Shown piece by piece: positions 52,356 through 61,664 of a stretch of 64,000 bases of DNA (its first letter is position 1; each line of letters begins with the position of its first letter). Both the position numbers and the translations under genes were made by a program. The notes under the pieces are model-generated. The model was not told where the DNA came from, made no database searches, and saw nothing but the letters and a program-made list of their open reading frames with translations. Origin of the DNA: UBA8337 sp965662725 (GTDB lineage Bacteria > Pseudomonadota > Alphaproteobacteria > RS24); the NCBI GenBank assembly GCA_965662725.1, contig CBFIIT010000002.1, positions 62,001-126,000 of the forward strand. Direction: 5' to 3'.

Positions 52356-53330
52356 TTAACGGCGCGCTCTTTTGTTGCGTCCGGCCGATACGCGCAAACC
52401 CGCCAAAGGCCGCTCGGCACCATCGGTTTGGCGGAAACGAAACAATTCCGCCGGACGCCCACGGGCCCGTTCGGTCTCGCCGGTTGCTTCTACCAGACCT
52501 GACTTTTCAACCAAGCGGCGGAAGTTTTGTTTATGCAAATTCGTGCCGACCACCATTTCGGTTGTTTGTTGCAAAGCGCGCAAAGTAAAGCGTGGTGGCA
52601 TCAGGTCAAAAATCACCGGTCGATATTTCAGCTTACTGCGCAAGCGCCCCAAAGCAGTGGCTAATATGCGCCTATGGTCCAATTGCAGTGGACGGCCCAA
52701 ACCGTCAATCGGCTTTTGCGCATCGGGGCGTCCGTCAAGTTTGGCCTCTTTCACCAGACCGGCTTGATACAGCAATTCATAACGCTCCAGCACAAACTCC
52801 TCATCCCATGCAGAATCCGATGGCATATCATCGCGACCAAAAGCCAGTCGGATGCGTTCGCCTGCGCTGCTTTTCCCGCGGGCCCATTGATCAAGCGCCG
52901 GTAAAATCATTGCGTCAATAATGGCGGGGCGGCCATCGCGCCAATCTTCCCATGGAAAGAAACGATAAATATCGCCCCAATCAGCCGCCTGTTCATCTTC
53001 ATCATCAGGCATTTCTTGCGTCGGTGTTAGCGCCAAATAGCCGACTGATACGACGTGGCGTCGATCATTTGTGTCGGCCCGATAGCGGCCTTGATCGGCA
53101 AAAGTATAAAGCTGTTCGACATGCGCCAGATTGACCCCGACTTGCTCGCCAACCCATTGCCGCAGGCCGATTTCCATCGTGCGATGACTGTCCGGCATAA
53201 ACGGGCCAAAGGGCAGGCGCGGGTTTTCATTATCATCAGCGACCAGACGGCACTGCAATTTTCCGTTATGGACGCGCATAATGGCAGTGCTGATATCAAT
53301 CAGAATATCGTTTTGGCCGGTGGTGCTCAT
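52356..53330 (-). CDS. nadQ: NadQ-type NAD biosynthesis regulator (COG4111)
   Basis: The protein fits the NadQ/NrtR-like layout: a NUDIX-related N-terminal domain (about residues 5-170, ILIDISTAIMRVHNGKLQCRLV) and a winged-helix C-terminal region (about 180-300, with RILATALGRLRSKLKYRPVIFDLMP and FTLRALQQTTEMVVG). The NUDIX catalytic box appears degenerate, so it probably senses ligand and does not hydrolyse it. NadQ represses nadABC in other alphaproteobacteria, and the gene directly precedes nadA here. ATG 53330 is chosen over an upstream codon at 53369 that overlaps the KAS III gene. Its tail is basic. Confidence 0.85.
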   Translation of the reverse strand: MSTTGQNDILIDISTAIMRVHNGKLQCRLVADDNENPRLPFGPFMPDSHRTMEIGLRQWVGEQVGVNLAHVEQLYTFADQGRYRADTNDRRHVVSVGYLALTPTQEMPDDEDEQAADWGDIYRFFPWEDWRDGRPAIIDAMILPALDQWARGKSSAGERIRLAFGRDDMPSDSAWDEEFVLERYELLYQAGLVKEAKLDGRPDAQKPIDGLGRPLQLDHRRILATALGRLRSKLKYRPVIFDLMPPRFTLRALQQTTEMVVGTNLHKQNFRRLVEKSGLVEATGETERARGRPAELFRFRQTDGAERPLAGLRVSAGRNKRARR

Positions 53331-53349
53331 CGGCGCAGTATAGAACGGA

Positions 53350-54474
53350 TTAGCCGTTTCGGCGAACAATCACGCTACCGGCAGAATAGCCGGCACCGAA
53401 GCTGCAAATCACGCCTGTCTCTCCGGCTTTGAAATCGCTTTTATGCTTATGAAACGCAATGATGGAGCCGGCTGAGCTGGTATTGGCATATTCATCCAGC
53501 ACGGTCGGTTGTTCGTCTTCACTCGGTTCATGGCCCAGCACTTTTTTGGCAATGAAATCATTCATATTACGATTGGCCTGGTGCAGCCACATGCGGCGCA
53601 GGGATGCGGCCTGCAAATTATTATCTGCCAAATGGTCGGTAATCATTGCCGCCACCATGGGCGAGACTTCGCGGAATACTTTACGGCCTTCTTGAATAAA
53701 CAGCTTATCTTTATCGTCGCGATGCTCGGGATCCGTGCGGTTCAAAAAGCCAAAATTATTGCGAATATTATTTGAGAATTTGGTCACCAAACGTGTGTCG
53801 ACAATTTCAAACCCTTCGCGGTTTTTGGCAATATCGCCGGCTTCCAAAATAACTGCTGTCGCGACATCACCGAAAATGAAATGGCTGTCACGATCGCGGA
53901 AGTTCAAATGGCCTGAACAGACTTCCGTATTCAGCATCATCACCCGCTTGGCACTGCCCGAGCGGATCATGTCATAGCCGGTTTGAATGCCGAAAGTGGC
54001 GGATGAGCAAGCGACATTCATATCAAAAGCAAAACCTTCAATGCCCAGCAAATCTTGTATCTCAATGGAAATCGCCGGATAGGCGCGTTGTAAATTGGCG
54101 CAAGCGACCAATACTGCGTCAATTTCATTGGCTTCAATTTGCGCTTCTTCCAATGCCTGTTTGGCCGCGTTAACGCCCATTTCAGCCAATAGAGACGGCT
54201 CATCATTTGAGCGCTCCGGTATGCGCGGACACATAAAGTCAGGGTCCAGAATACCTTCTTTATCCATCACATAACGGTTTTTAATACCCGAGGCTTTTTC
54301 GATAAATGCGCTGTTGGAGGGGCTCAGCGCTTCCATCTCTCCGGCTTCAATCGCCGCGGCATTATCGGCGTTAAATTTCTCAACATAGGCGTTAAAGCTC
54401 TCAACCAGCTCATCATTGCTGATGGACTGCGAGGGCGTGAACAGGCCGGTACCGGTCAAAATCACCTGCGTCAT
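53350..54474 (-). CDS. 3-oxoacyl-ACP synthase III family protein
   Basis: This KAS III-type condensing enzyme has Cys156 in MNVACSSATFGIQTGYD, the His in WLHQANRNMNDF and the Asn in YANTSSAGS. The Cys-His-Asn triad is therefore complete. At 374 residues it is longer than E. coli FabH, with an extra segment before the active Cys (about residues 30-60) and another stretch RIPERSNDEPS. It may be a FabH variant for starting fatty-acid synthesis or for a specialised product; there are no biosynthetic partner genes next to it. ATG 54474 follows GGAGGA. It lies 19 bases upstream of nadQ. Confidence 0.88.
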   Translation of the reverse strand: MTQVILTGTGLFTPSQSISNDELVESFNAYVEKFNADNAAAIEAGEMEALSPSNSAFIEKASGIKNRYVMDKEGILDPDFMCPRIPERSNDEPSLLAEMGVNAAKQALEEAQIEANEIDAVLVACANLQRAYPAISIEIQDLLGIEGFAFDMNVACSSATFGIQTGYDMIRSGSAKRVMMLNTEVCSGHLNFRDRDSHFIFGDVATAVILEAGDIAKNREGFEIVDTRLVTKFSNNIRNNFGFLNRTDPEHRDDKDKLFIQEGRKVFREVSPMVAAMITDHLADNNLQAASLRRMWLHQANRNMNDFIAKKVLGHEPSEDEQPTVLDEYANTSSAGSIIAFHKHKSDFKAGETGVICSFGAGYSAGSVIVRRNG

Positions 54475-54577
54475 TGAAAATCCTCCACAATTTAGCGTTA
54501 GTGTAACATATCGCCGGAACCGCAAAAGCCGATAACGGCGCAGTTCATGTCACATTGAATAACATTTTGTTACGGAT

Positions 54578-55414
54578 TCACTCGGTTTCGACGTCGAACA
54601 CGCTACCGTTCAGTGTTACGGCGTTGCCGTTCAGCATCAGCGTTTCCTCAATCGCATCTTCACGAATAAGGGCGAGGCCGGTTTGCCCGATACGCGCCAC
54701 CAGCTCGCCGCCAATTCGTGCATCATCCGCCGCGCCGACCATCAGCTTATCACCGTGTTGGCCATCCGCCTCAGCCAAGGCTAAGGCGTGTAATTTCTTG
54801 CGTAATTTGCCTTTGCGATGAGTGCGCGAAGTAACTTCTTGACCGATAAAACAGCCTTTTTTGAAATCAATTGCCTGCATTTGCGCCAACCCATATTCAA
54901 GCGGAAACACAGTCCCCGGCGGCATATCCGATGCCCCTTCAGCAATCCCCAGTCGCAGCCGATTGGTGTGCCAATTATGAAGCGATTTTTCCGGCAGGCC
55001 GGTTTCAGGGGGATTGTCGAAAAAGCCGCGAAGCCCCAAACCTTCATGGCGCGGGTCTTCGTAAAATCCGGCCATGGGCGGGCATGGAAATCCATCTTCC
55101 TGCCAAATTGCGTGAACTTGCTTATCGCTGATATTGAGGCTGATATCGGCGCGCAATTTATACAGGCCCAGCTTCTTCATCACCGTTTCTGCCTGGCTTG
55201 CATCCAAATCCAGCAGAAACATATCGTTCTCTATATAAATGATGAAATCATGGAGCAGCTTGCCCTGCGGGGTCAGCAAAGCAGACATGACGCAGCTTCC
55301 GGCCTGCGGGGCAGCGACATTTTGCGTCACCAGATTTTGCAAAAACTCGACCCGGTCAGGGCCGCTGATTTCAATAAGGCAACGGTCGCTCAAAGTGGTT
55401 TGATAAATGCTCAT
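54578..55414 (-). CDS. YgfZ/GcvT-like folate-binding protein
   Basis: YgfZ proteins assist repair or assembly of certain iron-sulfur enzymes with folate. The hallmark KGCFIGQE is present within DFKKGCFIGQEVTSRTH, with the conserved Cys. The N-terminal segment RVEFLQNLVTQNV and the glycine-cleavage-T-like fold also fit. The length is 278 residues. It shares ancestry with GcvT of this window but lacks its ammonia-releasing function. It diverges from a GT9-like gene at 55498. Confidence 0.9.
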   Translation of the reverse strand: MSIYQTTLSDRCLIEISGPDRVEFLQNLVTQNVAAPQAGSCVMSALLTPQGKLLHDFIIYIENDMFLLDLDASQAETVMKKLGLYKLRADISLNISDKQVHAIWQEDGFPCPPMAGFYEDPRHEGLGLRGFFDNPPETGLPEKSLHNWHTNRLRLGIAEGASDMPPGTVFPLEYGLAQMQAIDFKKGCFIGQEVTSRTHRKGKLRKKLHALALAEADGQHGDKLMVGAADDARIGGELVARIGQTGLALIREDAIEETLMLNGNAVTLNGSVFDVETE

Positions 55415-55497
55415 AAGTCAGATGTGCGCTGATTGAAGGTAAATTTCAAGTCCTGCTCTGTCTGGCATATGTGGGCTCATCGCTTTATAGTCGCGCC

Positions 55498-56397
55498 ATG
55501 GCAGCGAGCCGAAACCTGATTATATTACCGCCCGACCGGTTGGACGCATTTACCGCCACCGGCGTTTTGGCTGAATTGCTGGCTTTTGAGCCGTCGCGCG
55601 GCATTGATATTATCGCCCATGAAAACCAAGTGGCATTTTTTGCCGATGCGCCGGCAGCGCTCAATTTCATCACCCATGACAAGCCGTCCGGCATTATGCC
55701 GCGCTTGCAGCTTATGGGCGCGGTGATGGGGCGCAATTGGCACCGGATAATTTCTTTGGCGCCGACGCGCTTGCCGTTTTTGCTATGGGCCAAGCACCGC
55801 CATATTTATAAATTTGACGCAGGGGTTTACGCGCTTCCGGCTTTATTTGCCGACAGCAAATTTCGCCCGCCGCATATTTTTATGCCTGATAAAGCGCATT
55901 TGGCTTTGCCCGAAACGCTTGCCCCAACCGCGCCGATTATCGTGCTTGCCATGCGAGAAAGCGGTCGCTCGGTTTGGGATTGGCGGCATTATGCCGAACT
56001 GGCATGGCGGTTGGCCGATAGCGTTGCGGCGTTAAAAACCGCCCATATTGTCGTTTTATCGCGGCCCGGTTGCCCAATTTCCGGCCCGCTTATGGATAAT
56101 ATTCCGGCCGGTCAAATCAGCCGCTTTGATGATTTATCCTATGGGAAAAGTGCCGCGCTGATGCGCCGTGCCACGCTGATGGTCGGCACGGACAGATTGG
56201 CGGCCCGTATGGCGTCGGTTTCCGGCACTGATGTGGTGTTGCGGTTGGATCGCGAAGACAATCAAATGCGCGGGCGTCCTTACGGGCTTTATGTCGGCCA
56301 TGATGTGGCTCAAGTGGCGCAGTATATAGCCACAAAAAACCGCTTGAAAAGTGAGACAGCCGAAGCCGCGTCTGCTAAGACAAAGGCACCAGATTGA
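55498..56397 (+). CDS. Glycosyltransferase family 9-like protein (degenerate)
   Basis: The protein of about 299 residues has two Rossmann-like halves reminiscent of heptosyltransferases. The first begins NLIILPPDRLDAFTATGVLAELLAF; the second has PIIVLAMRESGRSVWDWRHYAELAWRL and VGTDRLAARMASVSGTDVV. The first half lacks the Gly-rich GDVLLT loop of typical GT9 enzymes, and the donor-site (GD...H) residues are not obvious. It may be a diverged or inactive transferase. ATG 55498 gives a compact start; ATG 55471 is an alternative. It lies in front of pyrC. Confidence 0.55.
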   Translation: MAASRNLIILPPDRLDAFTATGVLAELLAFEPSRGIDIIAHENQVAFFADAPAALNFITHDKPSGIMPRLQLMGAVMGRNWHRIISLAPTRLPFLLWAKHRHIYKFDAGVYALPALFADSKFRPPHIFMPDKAHLALPETLAPTAPIIVLAMRESGRSVWDWRHYAELAWRLADSVAALKTAHIVVLSRPGCPISGPLMDNIPAGQISRFDDLSYGKSAALMRRATLMVGTDRLAARMASVSGTDVVLRLDREDNQMRGRPYGLYVGHDVAQVAQYIATKNRLKSETAEAASAKTKAPD

Positions 56398-56428
56398 TGG
56401 ATAAAGAAAGACGGGCAGGTTAGTCAAA

Positions 56429-57754
56429 ATGACAGTAGAAAATTTTGATCTCCTCATTCGCGGCGCCACTTTGGCGACGGCTGAGGGCAGCGAACAAACC
56501 GATATTGCGATTAAAGACGGGCGTTTCGCGGCGATTGGCGATTTGGCTGATGCATCGGCTGATGAAACGCTGGATGTAAACGGTTTGACGGTTTTGCCCG
56601 GCGTCATTGACACACAAGTGCATTTTCGCGAACCCGGCATTGAGCATAAAGAAGATTTGCAATCCGGCTCTTTGGCAGCCGTGATGGGCGGCGTTACGGC
56701 AGTATTTGAAATGCCGAACACCAAACCGCCGACCACCAGCAAGGAAGCGATTGAAGATAAAGTAAAGCGCGGGCGTGACCGCATGCATTGCGATTTTGCT
56801 TTTTATGTCGGCGGCACGCATGAAAACGCAGCTCAATTGCCGGAGCTTGAGCGGATGGATGGCATTTGCGGGGTTAAGGTTTTCATGGGCTCCTCAACCG
56901 GTAATTTGCTGGTGCCTGATGATGATGGTGTCGGCGATATTTTGAAACATATCAAACGCCGCGCCGCGTTTCATAGCGAAGATGAATATCGTTTGCGCGA
57001 ACGTCGTCCGCTGGCTGAAACCGGCAAAGTGGAAACGCATCCGGTTTGGCGCGATGATGAGGCGGCGATCTCATCAACCCGCCGGCTGATTAAACTGGCC
57101 CGCGAAGCCAATCAAGAAATTCACGTCTTGCACGTCACCACGGAAGAAGAAATGCAAATGCTGGCCGCCAATCGCGACATTGTTTCGGTGGAAGTAACAC
57201 CGCAACATCTGACTTTGGTGGCGCCGCAGGCTTATGAGGAAATCGGCACTTATGCGCAAATGAACCCGCCCATTCGTGGGGCGCGACACCGCGCAGCACT
57301 TTGGAAAGCGCTTGAGCAGGGCATTGTTGATGTGCTCGGCTCTGACCATGCGCCGCATACGAAAGAAGAAAAAGCCGAGGCTTATCCGCACTCTCCGGCC
57401 GGTATGCCGGGCGTGCAAACCCTATTGCCGGTGATGCTGGGGCATATGGCAGAGGGTAAGCTGTCGCTTGAGAAACTGGTGAGCTTGACCAGCTTGAATG
57501 CGGTGAAACTGTTTAATATTAAAGAAAAAGGCGAGGTTAAAATCGGCAATCATGCAGATTTGACCTTTGTCGATTTGAAGCGCAGTGAAACCATTTCCGA
57601 AGATTGGGTCGCCTCGCGTTGCGGCTGGTCGCCTTTTACCGGTCGCACTGTCACCGGCTGGCCGGTTGGTACGATGGTTCGCGGCACACGGGTTATGTGG
57701 CAGGGCGAATTGACCGCCCCGTCAACCGGTCAACCGGTGAAATTTGATATTTAG
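56429..57754 (+). CDS. pyrC: Dihydroorotase
   Basis: This amidohydrolase closes the pyrimidine ring of dihydroorotate. The metal-binding His-x-His is in DTQVHFREPG, the carboxylated lysine in GVKVFMGSSTGNLL, the further histidines in HVLHVTTEEEM, and the catalytic Asp in VLGSDHAPHTKEEK. The 441-residue size matches the class I dihydroorotase. An allantoinase or hydantoinase cannot be fully excluded. It follows the GT9-like gene by about 31 bases and precedes acuI by 12. Confidence 0.9.
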   Translation: MTVENFDLLIRGATLATAEGSEQTDIAIKDGRFAAIGDLADASADETLDVNGLTVLPGVIDTQVHFREPGIEHKEDLQSGSLAAVMGGVTAVFEMPNTKPPTTSKEAIEDKVKRGRDRMHCDFAFYVGGTHENAAQLPELERMDGICGVKVFMGSSTGNLLVPDDDGVGDILKHIKRRAAFHSEDEYRLRERRPLAETGKVETHPVWRDDEAAISSTRRLIKLAREANQEIHVLHVTTEEEMQMLAANRDIVSVEVTPQHLTLVAPQAYEEIGTYAQMNPPIRGARHRAALWKALEQGIVDVLGSDHAPHTKEEKAEAYPHSPAGMPGVQTLLPVMLGHMAEGKLSLEKLVSLTSLNAVKLFNIKEKGEVKIGNHADLTFVDLKRSETISEDWVASRCGWSPFTGRTVTGWPVGTMVRGTRVMWQGELTAPSTGQPVKFDI

Positions 57755-57766
57755 TAGGAGAATATA

Positions 57767-58747
57767 ATGTCAGACAGTTTTCGCGCGCTGCGATTGAATA
57801 AAAATGATGACGGCCAAAGCCATGAATTTGTTGAATTGACTGAAAATGATTTGATGGAAGGCGATGTCACTGTCGCGGTTTCTCATTCAACATTGAATTA
57901 TAAAGACGGTTTGGCGCTGACCGGCGCGTCGCCGGTCGTGCGCGTATGGCCGATGATTCCGGGCATTGATTTTGCCGGCACGGTCGAAAAATCAGAGCAT
58001 GCGGATTTTAAAGAAGGCGATAATGTCATTTTGAATGGCTGGGGTGTCGGCGAAACGCATTTTGGTGGCTATGCCGGCAAAGCGCGGGTTAAAGGCGACT
58101 GGCTGGTCAAGCGGCCTGACAGTATTTCAGCCGCGCAAAGCATGGCCATTGGCACAGCCGGTTATACGGCGATGTTATGCGTTATGGCTTTGGCGGATGT
58201 GCCGAAAGATGCCGGTGAAATTTTGGTTACCGGCGCGGCCGGTGGCGTCGGCTCCGTCGCTTTGGCGCTGCTGTCAAAAATGGGATATCAGGCGGTTGCT
58301 TCAACCGGCCGGATGGAAGAGGAAGCCTATTTGACCGGACTTGGCGCATCGCGGGTGATTGACCGCAATACGCTATCTGAAAAAGGCCGTCCGTTGGATA
58401 AAGAACAATGGGCCGGCGTGGTCGATGCGGTTGGCAGCCATACTTTGGCCAATGCGATTGCGCAGACCAAATATGGCGGCACGGTCGCGGCTTGCGGTTT
58501 GGCGCAAGGGCCGGATCTGCCGGCAACAGTCATGCCATTTATCTTACGCGGCGTGACTTTGGCCGGTATTGATAGCGTTATGGCACCGCGTGCCAAGCGC
58601 GAGGCGGCATGGGCGCATCTGGCCGAGCATCTGGATTTGGCGAAACTTGATGCCATGTCGAGCCCGGCCAGCTTGGATGATCTGCCTGAATTGGGGCAGA
58701 AAATCCTCGCCGGTCAAACCCGCGGTCGTGTGATTGTTGAAATCTAA
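57767..58747 (+). CDS. acuI: Acryloyl-CoA reductase-type MDR oxidoreductase (AcuI/YhdH)
   Basis: This NADPH-dependent quinone-oxidoreductase-like enzyme of the medium-chain dehydrogenase family has the AcuI pattern. It shows LNYKDGLALTG, PGIDFAGTV, the GWGVGETHFGGYA segment and the NADP-loop VTGAAGGVGSVALALLS. It has no zinc-binding Cys set. Related enzymes reduce acryloyl-CoA to propionyl-CoA, detoxifying a product of dimethylsulfoniopropionate or 3-hydroxypropionate breakdown. No DMSP lyase or demethylase gene is nearby. GGAG precedes the ATG. Confidence 0.88.
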   Translation: MSDSFRALRLNKNDDGQSHEFVELTENDLMEGDVTVAVSHSTLNYKDGLALTGASPVVRVWPMIPGIDFAGTVEKSEHADFKEGDNVILNGWGVGETHFGGYAGKARVKGDWLVKRPDSISAAQSMAIGTAGYTAMLCVMALADVPKDAGEILVTGAAGGVGSVALALLSKMGYQAVASTGRMEEEAYLTGLGASRVIDRNTLSEKGRPLDKEQWAGVVDAVGSHTLANAIAQTKYGGTVAACGLAQGPDLPATVMPFILRGVTLAGIDSVMAPRAKREAAWAHLAEHLDLAKLDAMSSPASLDDLPELGQKILAGQTRGRVIVEI

Positions 58748-58753
58748 AAGCCT

Positions 58754-59536
58754 TTAGAAAATTGAATAAGCGCCGTCGATAACGAATAAATCGCCTGAAT
58801 GATAAGTCGATGCATCCGATGTCAAATAAACGGCAATACCGCCAAAATCTTCCGGTTCGCCCCAGCGACGAGCCGGAACACGCGGGATAACATTTTTCTC
58901 AAAACTGTCATTGCCTTGCGCACCGGCTGTCATATCGGTTGCAATCCAGCCCGGCAAAATTGAATTGGCGCGCACGCCATGGCGCGCATGCTCAACCGCA
59001 ATCGCTTTCATCATTGAAATTACCGCGCCTTTTGTGGCGGCATAATGCTGGTTGCGCGCCGCGCCTTCAATCGCGGCAAGGCTGGCAACGCCGACCAATG
59101 AACCGCCCGGGTCACCGTTTTTGGCCCGCTCAACCATATGTTTGGCCGCCGCGCGCAAAGTGAAAAATACGCCGTCAAGATTAACCGCCAAAACATCGCG
59201 ATAGGCTTGAGTATCCATTTCAGGAAATGAGCCGGCCAGTTTGCCGATACCGGCATTGGCGAACACGCTATCGACACGACCCATTTGCGCCACTGTGTCT
59301 TCGAATGCGGCGGCAACAGCCGCTTCATCGGCAACATTGACGTTCCAGCTTTGCGCCTTCACGCCATGGCCGGAAAGTTCAGCGACAGCTTTTTCATTAT
59401 TCGCTTCATTGGTGCCCCAAATGGCAATATCTGCACCGGCTTGTGCCATGGCTGATGCCATGCCTAGTCCAATGCCGCGATTACCGCCGGTAACCAAGGC
59501 AACTTTGCCGCTTAAATCAAATGGTTGATATCCCAT
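58754..59536 (-). CDS. SDR family oxidoreductase
   Basis: A classical short-chain dehydrogenase of 260 residues with the cofactor loop TGGNRGIGLGMA, NAGIG, and the catalytic Ser/Tyr/Lys set in VGVASLAAIEG and YAATKG. The substrate cannot be read from the motifs; glucose- or 3-oxoacyl-type activity is common for such proteins. ATG 59536 has GGGAGAGAG upstream; an upstream ATG at 59560 lacks this. It converges on acuI with a small inverted repeat, TCTAAA/TTTAGA, across the two stops. Confidence 0.85.
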   Translation of the reverse strand: MGYQPFDLSGKVALVTGGNRGIGLGMASAMAQAGADIAIWGTNEANNEKAVAELSGHGVKAQSWNVNVADEAAVAAAFEDTVAQMGRVDSVFANAGIGKLAGSFPEMDTQAYRDVLAVNLDGVFFTLRAAAKHMVERAKNGDPGGSLVGVASLAAIEGAARNQHYAATKGAVISMMKAIAVEHARHGVRANSILPGWIATDMTAGAQGNDSFEKNVIPRVPARRWGEPEDFGGIAVYLTSDASTYHSGDLFVIDGAYSIF

Positions 59537-59660
59537 AATGCTCTCTCCCTTAGGCTTCAACTTTACTCATGACTATATCGGCTCCTAGCGTCAAGCCAAG
59601 CAGAAAGCAGCCTTAATGTCAGGCTTTGACGACGCGCTATGGCAGTGGCAAGCTGTCGCC

Positions 59661-60098
59661 ATGGGTATGCGATTCCTTATTTTATGTGCGCTGCTATGGC
59701 CACTTAACGCGCTGGCTGATACGCGGGAACTGACCGTGTCGACTTTGGATGGTCGCGTGCTGGCATTTCAAGTGACGCTGGCTGATACGCCGGAAAGACA
59801 GCAGCGCGGCTTGATGTTTGTCAAATCCATGCCGCCTCAACACGGCATGTTATTTCCGAAAAACCCGCCGCGCATAGCACATTTTTGGATGCGCAACACG
59901 CTGATACCTCTGGATTTGGTGTTTATTTTACCGGGTGGCATGATTGGCCAAATCGTCACCCGCATGGATACGCAATCAGACCGCCGCACCAGCTCGCTGG
60001 AAAAAGTCAGCGCTGTATTGGAAATAAATGCCAATGAGGCAAAGCAACTGAAAATCGGCGTCGGTGATATTGTCTCCATGCCGGGGGTTCAATTCTGA
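59661..60098 (+). CDS. DUF192 exported protein
   Basis: A signal peptide (about residues 1-18, ending NALA) is followed by a DUF192 domain. Its marks are DTPERQQRGLMFVKSMPPQHGMLFP, HFWMRNTLIPLDLVFI and VLEINANEAKQLKIGVGD. The function of DUF192 is not known. I chose ATG 59661 because it gives a proper signal peptide; a frame open from 59616 would put acidic residues before it. The stop overlaps the ATG of the SRAP gene by one base. Confidence 0.82.
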   Translation: MGMRFLILCALLWPLNALADTRELTVSTLDGRVLAFQVTLADTPERQQRGLMFVKSMPPQHGMLFPKNPPRIAHFWMRNTLIPLDLVFILPGGMIGQIVTRMDTQSDRRTSSLEKVSAVLEINANEAKQLKIGVGDIVSMPGVQF

Positions 60099-60799
60099 TG
60101 TGCGGACGTTTTGCCCTGACCACGGCGCCGGAAGATTTGCGCCAAATGGTTGATTTCTCAAATCGGATAAATTTCCCGGCCCGATATAATATCGCTCCGA
60201 CACAACCGATCAGTGTTATTCGTGCCGTGCCGGGTCGTGAAATGGCTTTGGTGCAATGGGGGCTGGTGCCGCCTTGGCTGAAGCCCGAGCAAGTAACCGA
60301 TAAAGCGTCGCGTCCACAAATAAATGCGCGCGCGGAGACCATTACCGAAAAGCCCAGTTTTAAAAACGCGTTTCGCCGTCGCCGTTGCCTCATTCCATCG
60401 GATGGGATTTATGAATGGGATCGCTCGCTCGGTCAGCCCTATCGGATTCATAGAGAAGATGGGCAGGCGTTTTTCATGGCCGGTATTTGGGAAATCTGGA
60501 ATGGCGCGGATGGCAGTGAAATTGAAACTTGCGCGATTATCACCACCGCCGCGAATGATAAATTAAGCGCTGTGCATCATCGTATGCCGGCGCTGATTAA
60601 GCCGGACTTGGCTGACGATTGGCTGGCCACCCCTGAGACCGAAGCGGAAAAATTACTTTCTCTTTTGGGCGATGAGCCGCAAGATGATTTTATCGCCACG
60701 CCGATATCGAAACGGGTCAATAAGGTGGCAGAAGATGATGCGGCGCTTTGGGATGAGCATATTGTCGAAGCGCCGGCCAAACAGATGGATTTGTTTTAA
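60098..60799 (+). CDS. SOS response-associated peptidase (SRAP, HMCES/YedK family)
   Basis: SRAP proteins form a covalent thiazolidine link with abasic sites in single-stranded DNA, shielding them from breakage. The invariant Cys2 in MCGRFALT, the Asn/Glu pair in INARAETI, and the His in HHRMPA are all present. The 233-residue length is normal. It overlaps DUF192 by one base, so the two are probably one operon, followed closely by a VOC gene. Confidence 0.93.
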   Translation: MCGRFALTTAPEDLRQMVDFSNRINFPARYNIAPTQPISVIRAVPGREMALVQWGLVPPWLKPEQVTDKASRPQINARAETITEKPSFKNAFRRRRCLIPSDGIYEWDRSLGQPYRIHREDGQAFFMAGIWEIWNGADGSEIETCAIITTAANDKLSAVHHRMPALIKPDLADDWLATPETEAEKLLSLLGDEPQDDFIATPISKRVNKVAEDDAALWDEHIVEAPAKQMDLF

Positions 60800-60809
60800 G
60801 GAGCTGCCT

Positions 60810-61664
60810 ATGGCTGTTATTGACCATATTATTATTGCCGTTGAAGAGCTTGAGCAGGCCAGCAAAGATTATGCGCTAATGCTTGGGCGCGCGCCAAGCT
60901 GGCAAGGCACGCATCCCGATTACGGCAGTGCCAACACACTGTTTCGCTTGGATAATTGCTATTTGGAATTGCTTGCAGCCGACGATAAAAATGGTGGAGA
61001 GGGGTGGGCCGGTGACATGATACGCGGCGTGCTGGAGACACGTGGGCAATCGCTTTGCGCTTTGGTTTTCGGCACTGAGGATTGCGACGGATTTTTGGAA
61101 AATGCCCGCGCGCATGGGCTTGAAGTGTCCGAGCCGGTGGCCGGTCATGGCATTGACACGGTTAGCGGCAAGAAGCGAACTTGGCGCAATATGCATTGGG
61201 ATGCGGCGGCAGCGCGCGGTATTTTTTCTTTTTGTATTCAGCATGATGATTTATCGGCCCTGCCTATGGCGGCAATAGAAGGTGAGGGCGCGGTCAGCGC
61301 GGTTGACCATGTTGTGGTGCAAACAAAAAGCGCGGCGGCGGCGAAAAAGTTTTATGGCGATCAGCTTGGTATTCGCTTGGCCTTGGAACAAGACGTACCT
61401 GATTGGGGCGGCACGCAAATTTTCTTTCGTAGCAATTCGATGAGTATTGAGGTGATTGCCTCGGATAAGGCGAAAGATGAAGATCGCCTGTGGGGCTTGG
61501 CGTTGAAAACCGATAATATTATTGCGACGCAAAACCGCCTCGCCAGTGCCGGAATAGCAGTGTCGGAAGTGCGCGACGGTCGCAAACCCGGCACTAAAGT
61601 ATGCACTGCAAAATCGCATGTGTTGGATGTGCCGACTTTATTGATTGAGCATCGGAAAGATTAA
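60810..61664 (+). CDS. VOC superfamily protein with two domains
   Basis: The protein of 284 residues has two glyoxalase/dioxygenase-type modules. The first starts IDHIIIAVEELEQASKDYALMLGRAPSW, and the second VDHVVVQTKSAAAAKKFYGDQLGIRLAL. The usual metal ligands (His at each module start, Glu at YLELL and SIEVIA) can be seen. The substrate is unknown. AAGGAG precedes ATG 60810; an open frame from 60672 overlaps the SRAP gene and is ignored. Its last four bases overlap convergent tsaC. Confidence 0.82.
   Translation: MAVIDHIIIAVEELEQASKDYALMLGRAPSWQGTHPDYGSANTLFRLDNCYLELLAADDKNGGEGWAGDMIRGVLETRGQSLCALVFGTEDCDGFLENARAHGLEVSEPVAGHGIDTVSGKKRTWRNMHWDAAAARGIFSFCIQHDDLSALPMAAIEGEGAVSAVDHVVVQTKSAAAAKKFYGDQLGIRLALEQDVPDWGGTQIFFRSNSMSIEVIASDKAKDEDRLWGLALKTDNIIATQNRLASAGIAVSEVRDGRKPGTKVCTAKSHVLDVPTLLIEHRKD

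Noticed and set aside
57767..58747. DMSP catabolic gene cluster around acuI
   Set aside because: The neighbours are pyrC and an SDR; no dmd or ddd genes are visible, so only the single reductase can be claimed.
58743..58758. Bidirectional terminator between acuI and the SDR gene
   Set aside because: The TCTAAA/TTTAGA stem is only six A/T-rich pairs and no T tract follows on either strand.
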